From Heterobilharzia americana (Eukaryota; Platyhelminthes; Trematoda; Strigeidida; Schistosomatidae), in NCBI GenBank assembly GCA_944470555.2, contig OX104127.1:93024708-93088707 (forward strand): a stretch of DNA of 64,000 bases, written 5' to 3'. Position numbers and translations under genes: made by a program. Shown piece after piece: positions 36,701 to 48,700 of the stretch (its first letter is position 1; every line of letters starts with the position of its first letter). Below the pieces are notes generated by a model, which was not told the origin of the DNA, did not search any database, and worked only from the letters and a program-made list of their open reading frames with translations.

Positions 36701-39700
36701 AAGTAGACTGATAAATATTTGCAAAAACATCCCTAGTTTTAGATGTGGAATTTCAATATTGCACGGCCTTAATTCTTCAAAAATGCTTTAAGATCACGCC
36801 CAGCAGTAGTGTGCATTTAATAGTTGCTTGGCATTTTTAACACTGAAATGCTTACACAAATTCGACAACCTCAACAAACCAAATTCCCTTAGTCTTTTTT
36901 AACCAGACAGTGCTGTTTGATTATTTTTGTTCTGTTTGTCAGCAAGCCTAGGATCTTGTGTCCAGTTTGAGTGAAAGTAATCTAGGTATAGCTGGTGTGA
37001 AGAATAAGGCACTCCGCATTGCGATGAATCGCCATAGTCAACATCATATTATTCTCTATCCTAATGACTTGTTCCTGATCGCCTGATGCACTGTGAGCAA
37101 TCTGTAAATCTAAGTGAATTTGGGGTTTTCCAGTTGCCTGGTGCTTAATAGGTGTAATGTCTGAAGTGGAAGTGGCTTGCTGATGATCCTGGTATCCATT
37201 TTCTCGAATAAACAGAAATTGTTTTTGATATACTAAACCACTATCATGTAAAGCAAGTATCTCGTTTGATGTGTGTGCAGAGGCTTCAAAGCCCCTTAGG
37301 TACCTGCGTAACTGTTGACGTTGGTGATTGGTCTTGCACTAGTACTCTTTGATAACTTTTTGTGGACATTCATCGTAAGGTATAGTTATAGATAGGCTAA
37401 ATGGCACTAAACATGGTGCACCATTTTGAAAACCTTCTGCAAGTACTTCTTGGTTTTCATGAATATGAACTAACCCAATCTCTGTATCACTTATTATTTC
37501 GGAGTCGGTAGTAAAGGGGTTACTATCATCCTTATTCGTCACTGTAACATGAACACTATTATCAGGCTCCTTAAACTCATTTTTATCTTAACCGTGTGCA
37601 TCATTGAAGCATTTACCGGAAGTCTGTTTCAAAATCTGAGGACATATGGAAGTAGATTCTGCCTGGATATCATCCACCATTTTACTGAATTTCTCAGTGA
37701 TGCTGCTTCTATTCCTTCATTATAGCGTTATAAAAATACTTGACATTCTTCAACAGAAAGAGTTGCTATTTTTTTTTAACCCGTCGCCACTTTTGTATAT
37801 CTTTACAGTGACTTGATATAACCTGATTTATGTATGTGTGGACGCGTGTACAATAACTTTAAAATTCCACCTCTTGCTAGTCACTCAATTTCTCCGTAAA
37901 TAGAAGAGGTGGTAATAGAACATAAGGTATGTTTACAACATCAACAACAACGTCCAACAAGGTTTATGTATATTATAATGGTGTAGGCTATTTCCAGGCC
38001 TTTCTAGATTTCAATCCTTATTGATTGTTCCTTTCTTCAACCAACCTGATGCCTCCACGTTGATTCATGTGTTTTTTTCCCGAAATTTCGATGCGAAGTG
38101 ATTGGGTGAAAAAGGCTTTAAGCATATGCGGTTTTTTATGAAGATTTTGCCAATCTTTCTGCACACTATATCAGTAATCTGTGACTTTTCCTGATGATTG
38201 TTACTATCTCAAGAATGTTAGTCAGAAGACCTACACTTTTATACTCAACTCATAAAGCATGAATTACTGCTGCATTCAGCTCTGACCAGTATTCGACTTT
38301 ATCAAACCTTTTCTGGTCCCGGTAAATACGACATAATGGAGTAGTTGACGGTTAGGAAAAAATCGAAGTATTCTTCATCTATTTTAGTTGATAAGGTTTC
38401 AAATGCCATTGTCTGATTCAGCTTTATTTCTTGAAACTGTAAGCCTAACCTCAGAAAAGTCTACATAATATACAGAAACTGAAAATCGATATGTAAATGC
38501 TCACTCACCTAGGTTACATGTGGTAGTTAATAAGATAACAACTATAGTTGTTTCTTGTCTATATTCACTATCAATAAAATATTATTGCAAGGAATAGTAT
38601 TTTAGCTGTTTGATAACCAATAAATGTCAGTTATTCATTTACTTATTTATTGATAATTACCAGGATTAGTTTTTAGATTGTTATGGCTACAATTTGATAT
38701 CAACCGGGAAAACATTGAAAATTGAAGATCAGTGTTTAATTGTAGTTTTATGTGTTTTCATGGTGAAAATCACCTTCAAACTAATCGTCACCTCTCAAGC
38801 TGCTTAATTACTGTCGGTTTTAAATATCTAATGAACAAATAAACTAAGTAGCTAAAACGTGTTCAAAGTTGCAGCATAATGACTTATGTTTTTGGGAGTT
38901 AATAATGGGTGTACTTAACAAGTACAAATTGGTCATATAGATAATCAGACCAAGTTGGCATTTGATGGTTTGAAAAAGCTTGGGAACTCGGTACATGATA
39001 TTCAGTATTTTAGTATTTGTATTTTCCCATGAGTTTAAAACAAAATAAATTTGTTTCAACTCATGTTTCTCTATTTAGTGCTAATAACCTTATCAAAGTT
39101 ATAGCAAAACCGGAATTCAGAAAATCCAAGCATATATATGATATTTCGATAATGCTATTAGAAGATGAAGATTATCTGGAAAATGTGATGTATTTGCGCA
39201 ATACATTTCGAACAATCTGATCACACATTTACTTGTCAAGTCAATTTATATATGAAAATTAAAGGTCAAATATAGTGAATATGAAAAGGTTGTGACACTA
39301 GTCTTGGTAATATAATCAGATAAGGATTACCAAGGTAAATTAAGTGAAACAACAAATTGTTTTTGTACACACAGTGGGGGATTAAGTTTACGAATGGCTA
39401 ACGCTTCGGCAAACTTCAGTATGCGCCCCTGATTATTCCTGTATAATATCTTAAACGCTGTTTTCGTATTAACCCTGTGATTCATTTCAATAATATGTTT
39501 TGCTATAGATGACGATGGATGTCTGTCACCTGCACTTATCAAAGTTTGTGTGTTAAACTGTTTTTCTAGCCATTTGGGGATGTGTTCACCCACCCTAGTC
39601 TGCACTGAACGATTACTCCTCCCTATGTATATGTGCCCACACATACATGTAAATTGGTAAACACAGTGGGATGTGATGTAATCATTTGTGCGAGGTTGAG

Positions 39701-42700
39701 GTTTGTGGTGAAGCAGGTGTTTTGTCGTCTCAACAATGATAAGCTGAGCTGCATAGTATGTTTTACTGATAACAGATTTTAATCTCTGCTTCAATATCAT
39801 ACTACTTGTTTCCCCTCTGTATGGTACTTTAAGAAATATGCTTTTCTTCGGGACCGAGGAAACTGTAGGCTTTGGGGTCAACTGTTTTTTACAATGGTTG
39901 ACAAACTGTAATGGATAACCGTTTTCCACTAGAGTGTCTGTCAGAAACTTATTCTCATCATCCATCGTATCAGATGTACAAATACGTTGGATTCTATTGA
40001 ACAAGCATCTTACCAAGCCTCTCTTATATTTCATCGGACAAAAACTATGGAAATTCAAATACTGTCCTGTCCAAGTAGGCTTCCTATATATTGATCGTCT
40101 TATAGATCCATCTTCCCTCCGGCACAAGAGTATATCAAGAAATGCAAGTTGATGGTCTTTTTCTTCCTCACATGTCAGACTGATATGATCTTGTACGGTA
40201 TTAAGCCTTTTTAACAACCTCTTGGCATCCTCATCTGTGTCACATATTACAAAGATATCATCCACATACCTTCTATAGAGTGTGACATTGGTGATTAGAT
40301 CTTGAGCCATTAGTTCAGTATGTGACATATATACATCAGCTAATAACGGTCCTAATGGACTCCCCATGGCTACACCATCAATTTGCCGAAAGTGTTCACC
40401 TTCGAAAGTGAAATGAACCTTATCAGTACATAATAAAAGCAGTTCTTTCAAATAAGTTGAAGGAATAGGGAAAGAAGGATAATTCGAAGATATGTGGTCG
40501 CAAAGAATATTAATTGTCTTCGTTAGAGGCACATTTGTAAACAGAGAGTTAACATCAAAAGAATACATTTTCTTATTTTTAATATTCAAATCAGTAAGAT
40601 AATCAACAAGTTCAAACGTATCTTTCAGTGAATACTTACATAAATCATTACGAATCGGGCTCAGTAATTCGGCTAACCATCTCGCCAATTTGTGTGTGGG
40701 AGACTGACACATTGACAATATTGGGCGTAGTGGATTATCAATTTTGTGAATTTTTGGAAGTCCATATAGATTTGGGAAATTAGATCCCATGGGTTTCAAG
40801 GAATTAAACTCCGCTTTAGCAATGACATCCGTGTTAAGGAGTTTAACTAGACTAGTTGTTACTTTTCTTTCTAATTTTCTTATATCCTCTGACGGAACAT
40901 CTGCCAAGAATTTACTTTTATCACAAAGAATAGACAACATTTTATTTTTGTAGTCTACTTTGTCCATCAACACAACACCTGATCCTTTATCAGGCTTAAG
41001 AATTATCACATCAGGATTCCTCTGTAAGTTTTTCAGGGACTTGAAGTGTTGCGTCTCTTATATTTCATCGGACAAAAACTATGGAAATTCAAATACTGTC
41101 CTGTCCAAGTAGGCTTCCTATATATTGATCGTCTTATAGATCCATCTTCCCTCCGGCACAAGAGTATATCAAGAAATGCAAGTTGATGGTCTTTTTCTTC
41201 CTCACATGTCAGACTGATATGATCTTGTACGGTATTAAGCCTTTTTAACAACCTCTTGGCATCCTCATCTGTGTCACATATTACAAAGATATCATCCACA
41301 TACCTTCTATAGAGTGTGACATTGGTGATTAGATCTTGAGCCATTAGTTCAGTATGTGACATATATACATCAGCTAATAACGGTCCTAATGGACTCCCCA
41401 TGGCTACACCATCAATTTGCCGAAAGTGTTCACCTTCGAAAGTGAAATGAACCTTATCAGTACATAATAAAAGCAGTTCTTTCAAATAAGTTGAAGGAAT
41501 AGGGAAAGAAGGATAATTCGAAGATATGTGGTCGCAAAGAATATTAATTGTCTTCGTTAGAGGCACATTTGTAAACAGAGAGTTAACATCAAAAGAATAC
41601 ATTTTCTTATTTTTAATATTCAAATCAGTAAGATAATCAACAAGTTCAAACGTATCTTTCAGTGAATACTTACATAAATCATTACGAATCGGGCTCAGTA
41701 ATTCGGCTAACCATCTCGCCAATTTGTGTGTGGGAGACTGACACATTGACAATATTGGGCGTAGTGGATTATCAATTTTGTGAATTTTTGGAAGTCCATA
41801 TAGATTTGGGAAATTAGATCCCATGGGTTTCAAGGAATTAAACTCCGCTTTAGCAATGACATCCGTGTTAAGGAGTTTAACTAGACTAGTTGTTACTTTT
41901 CTTTCTAATTTTCTTATATCCTCTGACGGAACATCTGCCAAGAATTTACTTTTATCACAAAGAATAGACAACATTTTATTTTTGTAGTCTACTTTGTCCA
42001 TCAACACAACACCTGATCCTTTATCAGGCTTAAGAATTATCACATCAGGATTCCTCTGTAAGTTTTTCAGGGACTTGAAGTGTTGCGTAGTTAAAATGCA
42101 TCTCTGTTTCGGACCTGGGTTATGGAATTGATGGGCTATATCAACTAGTTTAGCCTTCAACCAACTCTGGTTGTCCGAAGAGGTAGGGACTAGAGAAGTT
42201 AACTGATCATATAAATTTTCGAAATGGGCATCGATGGCTAAATCATTGTTATGATGGTATGGGACAGAAAAATTAAATCCAAGGGAAAGAGATTCTTTCT
42301 CACATACCGAAAGTTCAACTGAAGACAAGTTCGTCACATATTTATCTGGATTTACTGGAAATGACTCTATGTGAAGGTCACTGATACACGATTTCAATAA
42401 CTTTTCTTTAGCTTCCACCTTCGTTTTAATCATAACGGAACTACAAAAATTGTTAAATTTGATATGACAAACTAGAGAGATGTCAGACAGCACAGAAGAA
42501 GCAGATACATGAAGTTCAATTAATCGGCACAACTTCTCGATGCAACTGTTAATATGAGAGTTCGTGAGACGAATAAGATTTGAGACATTAGGATGTAATT
42601 TTGAACATCGTAACGATTTATAGAATGGTCTTGGGAATGTGTGATTAGATCTACATGATTTATAAAATTCTAGTTCCACTTTTTCAGATGCTATTTTGCA

Positions 42701-45700
42701 CTTGAGGTTGAACAGTTCGTCTAACCATTTAACAGTGCAAGCAGTGAGTCTTCTTTTCAAAAATTTGAAACAATTAGTCCCTTTAATAAATTTCGATAAC
42801 GCTATTAGAAGATGAAGATTATCTGAAAAATGTGATGTATTTGCGCAATACATTTCGAACAATCTCATCATACATTTACTTGTCAGGTCAATTTATATAT
42901 GAAAATGGCTAAAGTGTTAGCCAATCACAAACTTAATCCCCCACTGTGTGTACAAAAACAATTTGTTGTTTCACTTAATTTACTTTGGTAATCCTTATCT
43001 GATTATATTACCAAGACTAGTGTCACAACCTTTTCATATTCACTTTATTTGACCTTTAATTTAAAACAAATTTAGTTCAAAACAAAATAAATTTGTTTCA
43101 ACTCATGTTTCTCTATTTAGTGCTAATAACCTTATCAAAGTTATAGCAAAACCGGAATTCAGAAAATCCAAGCATATATATGATATTTCGATAATGCTAT
43201 TAGAAGATGAAGATTATCTGGAAAATGTGATGTATTTGCGCAATACATTTCGAACAATCTAATCACACATTTACTTGTCAAGTCAATTTATATATGAAAA
43301 TTAAAGGTCAAATATAGTGAATATGAAAAGGTTGTGACACTAGTCTTGGTAATATAATCAGATAAGGATTACCAAAGTAAATTAAGTGAAACAACAAATT
43401 GTTTTTGTACACACAGTGGGGGATTAAGTTTGTGATTGGCTAACACTTTAGCCATTTTCATATATAAATTGACCTGACAAGTAAATGTATGATGAGATTG
43501 TTCGAAATGTATTGCGCAAATACATCACATTTTTCAGATAATCTTCATCTTCTAATAGCGTTATCGAAATTTATTAAAGGGACTAATTGTTTCAAATTTT
43601 TGAAAAGAAGACTCACTGCTTGCACTGTTAAATGGTTAGACGAACTGTTCAACCTCAAGTGCAAAATAGCATCTGAAAAAGTGGAACTAGAATTTTATAA
43701 ATCATGTAGATCTAATCACACATTCCCAAGACCATTCTATAAATCGTTACGATGTTCAAAATTACATCCTAATGTCTCAAATCTTATTCGTCTTACGAAC
43801 TCTCATATTAACAGTTGCAGCGAGAAGTTGTGCCGATTAATTGAACTTCATGTATCTGCTTCTTCTGTGCTGTCTGACATCTCTCTAGTTTGTCATATCA
43901 AATTTATCAATTTTTGTAGTTCAGTTATGATTAAAACGAAGGTGGAAGCTAAAGAAAAGTTATTGAAATCGTGTATCAGTGACCTTCACATAGAGTCATT
44001 TCCAGTAAATCCAGATAAATATGTGACGAACTTGTCTTCAGTTGAACTTTCGGTATGTGAGAAAGAATCTCTTTCCCTTGGATTTAATTTTTCTGTCCCA
44101 TACCATCATAACAATGATTTAGCCATCGATGCCCATTTCGAAAATTTATATGATCAGTTAACTTCTCTAGTCCCTACCTCTTCGGACAACCAGAGTTGGT
44201 TGAAGGCTAAACTAGTTGATATAGCCCATCAATTCCATAACCCAGGTCCGAAACAGAGATGCATTTTAACTACGCAACACTTCAAGTCCCTGAAAAACTT
44301 ACAGAGGAATCCTGATGTGATAATTCTTAAGCCTGATAAAGGATCAGGTGTTGTGTTGATGGACAAAGTAGACTACAAAAATAAAATGTTGTCTATTCTT
44401 TGTGATAAAAGTAAATTCTTGGCAGATGTTCCGTCAGAGGATATAAGAAAATTAGAAAGAAAAGTAACAACTAGTCTAGTTAAACTCCTTAACACGGATG
44501 TCATTGCTAAAGCGGAGTTTAATTCCTTGAAACCCATGGGATCTAATTTCCCAAATCTATATGGACTTCCAAAAATTCACAAAATTGATAATCCACTACG
44601 CCCAATATTGTCAATGTGTCAGTCTCCCACACACAAATTGGCGAGATGGTTAGCCGAATTACTGAGCCCGATTCGTAATGATTTATGTAAGTATTCACTG
44701 AAAGATACGTTTGAACTTGTTGATTATCTTACTGATTTGAATATTAAAAATAAGAAAATGTATTCTTTTGATGTTAACTCTCTGTTTACAAATGTGCCTC
44801 TAACGAAGACAATTAATATTCTTTGCGACCACATATCTTCGAATTATCCTTCTTTCCCTATTCCTTCAACTTATTTGAAAGAACTGCTTTTATTATGTAC
44901 TGATAAGGTTCATTTCACTTTCGAAGGTGAACACTTTCGGCAAATTGATGGTGTAGCCATGGGGAGTCCATTAGGACCGTTATTAGCTGATGTATATATG
45001 TCACATACTGAACTAATGGCTCAAGATCTAATCACCAATGTCACACTCTATAGAAGGTATGTGGATGATATCTTTGTAATATGTGACACAGATGAGGATG
45101 CCAAGAGGTTGTTAAAAAGGCTTAATACCGTACAAGATCATATCAGTCTGACATGTGAGGAAGAAAAAGACCATCAACTTGCATTTCTTGATATACTCTT
45201 GTGCCGGAGGGAAGATGGATCTATAAGACGATCAATATATAGGAAGCCTACTTGGACAGGACAGTATTTGAATTTCCATAGTTTTTGTCCGATGAAATAT
45301 AAGAGAGGCTTGGTAAGATGCTTGTTCAATAGAATCCAACGTATTTGTACATCTGATACGATGGATGATGAGAATAAGTTTCTGACAGACACTCTAGTGG
45401 AAAACGGTTATCCATTACAGTTTGTCAACCATTGTAAAAAACAGTTGACCCCAAAGCCTACAGTTTCCTCGGTCCCGAAGAAAAGCATATTTCTTAAAGT
45501 ACCATACAGAGGGGAAACAAGTAGTATGATATTGAAGCAGAGATTAAAATCTGTTATCAGTAAAACATACTATGCAGCTCAGCTTATCATTGTTGAGACG
45601 ACAAAACACCTGCTTCGCCACAAACCTCAACCTCGCACAAATGATTACATCACATCCCACTGTGTTTACCAATTTACATGTATGTGTGGGCACACATACA

Positions 45701-48700
45701 TAGGGAGGAGTAATCGTTCAATGCAGACTAGGGTGGGTGAACACATCCCCAAATGGCTAGAAAAACAGTTTAACACACAAACTTTGATAAGTGCAGGTGA
45801 CAGACATCCATCGTCATCTATAGCAAAACATATTATTGAAATGAATCACAGGGTTAATACGAAAACAGCGTTTAAGATATTATACAGGAATAATCAGGGG
45901 CGCATACTGAAGTTTGCCGAAGCGTTAGCCATTCGTAAACTTAATCCCCCGCTGTGTGTACAAAAACAATTTGTTGTTTCACTTAATTTACCTTGGTAAT
46001 CCTTATCTGATTATATTACCAAGACTAGTGTCACAACCTTTTCATATTCACTATATTTGACCTTTAATTTTCATATATAAATTGACTTGACAAGTAAATG
46101 TGTGATCAGATTGTTCGAAATGTATTGCGCAAATACATCACATTTTTCAGATAATCTTCGTCTTCTAATAGTGTTATCGAAATTTATTCAGCGGACTAAT
46201 TGTTTCACGTCGTCTATGATATCTGGATAAGTCTGCTTGTGCATGAAGCGTTGTGCGTTGTTGTAATTGGAGTGAAGATGATATCCATGTGTGGTTACGT
46301 CTTGGGTGTAAAGAGTGTATGAATTACATTTTGAAATTTGTTTGTATACATGTGTTGATGGTTCTCATTGTATGTAGTATGTTGGTTATGTGAATATGTG
46401 GGGTGTGGGTTGTGAGAGCAGGTCTATTTTTTCTTTACTGGTATCCCAGTTAATGATAGTCTAAATATTATTTCCAAATTATTAGACTCAGAGACTACAC
46501 TGACAGAAAGATGTTCATTGAATACCAGTGACATAATCGGGGCCCTAGAATTCTGCTTACGGACTACTTCACTTTTGAAGGAAAACTATACAGTTAAACT
46601 AACGGTGTTCCTACGGGTTCATGTGTTTCACCCATAGTAGCTAACCTGTCGATGGGTAAATTCGAAAAAGGGATTTCTTCTCACTCACGAAAGTCAAAAT
46701 TTTGGCTGAGGTATGTTGATAACACATTCGTAATTTTAAAACGTGATTTATTCCAGGAATTCTTAGATCAGCTGAACTCTGTGTTGTAACCCAGTATGAA
46801 GTTCAACTCAGAAAAAGAAACGGATAAGGGGAAACTGCCTTTCCTTAATTGTCTTGTTAAGAGGAAAGAAAATGGACATTTAGGTATAACCATTTTCAGG
46901 GAAGCAACGCATTCGAACAAATAGTTAGATTTCAGCTCATCACATCCATCAAATGTGAAAGTTTCTGTTGTCTTCAGTGTTTTAAGGGGAGTAGGCACTC
47001 TAGTGACGAATGATAATGAAAGAGTTAAGGAATTTAAGTATGTGAACAAGGTAATTGAAATGAATAGTTATCCGGTGAAATCCACCCACAAAATAGAAAA
47101 TAACATTAAATTAGATCATAGAACTACTTCTAAATCATGGGCCTCAACAATAGTTATCCCTTAAAAATTACACACACATATCGGATGAAATTACAAGAGT
47201 TATAAAGAAATACAATATCAGAGTGTTCTAGAGAACATCAAACACATTGCAGAGCGTCTTAGTTCATTTGAAGGACAAGATCCCTCTAGATTCACAATCT
47301 AATTGTGTTTATAAAATAAAATGCTCAGACTATGATGCAGTATACATAAGACAAAATTGGAAGAAATGAACACCGAAGAGCTTCCACCCGACTCCTAAGA
47401 AATCCATCGGGGCTGAAAAAACTTGAAGACACTTCAGCCATAGTTCTAGATGCTATAATTTCAGGTCACAAGATCGATTTTGACAATATCGAAATTATTC
47501 AGAAAGGCTTTGGAAATTATGAAGAAAGTCTCATAGCAGAATCTCTTCACATTAAGTGGAATCAAAATTGTCTAAACAGGAATGAGGGAGTAAAACGTAG
47601 TTTTACCTGGTTTCAACCCACCCCCACATACATTGCCAGCATAACCAACATATATGCAAATCTCAATCTGTAATTCACGCACAGCAGCATACTATATATA
47701 GATATCACCTTAATTCTACTATTGTGACAGCGCAGAATCAATTGTTCATGTAGAATAGCACTTGTTCAGCTATCAAATATAGGCTTATGGGGCATCGTAA
47801 ATTCTGGTTTACTATAACTTTGATAAAGCTATTAGCACTAAGTAGCGAAATATCGGTTGAAATAAATTTATTTTGTTTTAAATTCATTGAAAAGTACTAA
47901 GTACCAAAATGATGTACATATTGGTCTTACAAGTTATCACTTCCATCTCGAGTTAATTAGTGGTAAAAGTTCTGATGGAACCACTCAGTGATGTGGAACT
48001 GAATATGTGAGAAAGCACGGATCGTTTGAATTAGCAGACACGCTTATTCAATGAGTCACAATGTATGTATAAGAAACTTAACCTCATGATTTGCTTTGAA
48101 ACTCTACTAACACAGTATTGTCATTTCACTTTGGATTGACTACTCGGTTTTAGGTATTTTTGTCCTCTTGTACCAATTCCAAAATAATTTTTACATTTCA
48201 TTTTGATCGATGCATACTACAGGTCACTTGTTTAGCTGTTGATGAAGGTCTTCATTATATGGTATTGGGTTATGCAAATGGTGTACTTCAATTGTTCAGA
48301 GGAGATATTACTCGTGAAAAGTTAGTTCTGCGTTGACTTTTCGATAACTTTTTGATTTCGCATATAAATTTCTGTGTTATTTGATTTGAAAAGAAACGAA
48401 GGTTGGAGTAACTAAGTAAATTCTATCGTTTTTGGAAAATAAGTATCTTGGCTGCAGTAATTGGGTTTATCATAAAGTAGTTCATGTTTACTTGAATTGT
48501 AATAAACACATCTATGAATGAACTTCAGTAACCAAGTTCTAACTCATCTGCTATCAGTCAGACAGACAGGTACAGTCAACCCAGAAGCTCACCTTCAAGC
48601 GCATCGGTTTAAGTTGCCACTTTTACAATTGTATACACAACAGGTGGATAAAAAAATGACTGCTATCAAAGTAGGTAAAGTTGTGCGAGACAATAAACAA

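Larger units (their letters stand above)
39327..42871 (-). pseudogene. Penelope-like RT/GIY-YIG ORF disrupted by tandem duplication
   Basis: From 42,871 the frame matches residues 1 to about 606 of the intact protein at 43,489-45,999, including RT motifs A, B and C. At the duplication junction (41,053/41,054) the sequence returns to the point encoding residue about 262, in a shifted register because 1,034 is not a multiple of three. The first frame ends at 41,033 after RRNTSSP. A second open frame (41,009 to 39,327) covers residues about 277 to 836, including RT and GIY-YIG. Without the duplication the length is 2,511 bp, exactly that of the intact copy. Only about five residues differ between the two copies. 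Whether the second frame can be translated is unknown. Confidence 0.93.
39257..43062 (-). mobile_element. Penelope-like element, family A, minus copy with internal duplication
   Basis: A full-length copy of the family A element on the minus strand, antisense to VPS11. Coding sequence begins at 42,871 and ends at 39,327. It is the mirror image of the plus copy around a centre at position 43,180. It carries a 1,034-bp direct duplication (40,020-41,053 and 41,054-42,087) that splits the ORF. The 5' side (42,872-43,062) contains an inverted piece of the element's own 3' end. Confidence 0.93.

Noticed and set aside
39934..40152. 72-codon frame on the plus strand, and its mirror at 45,174-45,392 on the minus strand
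   Set aside because: Both are antisense shadows of the Penelope-like coding sequence.
41033..42871. Interpretation as two independent Penelope-like insertions in tandem on the minus strand
   Set aside because: The fixed 1,034-bp offset and the exact 2,511-bp length after removing one unit fit an internal duplication in a single copy better.
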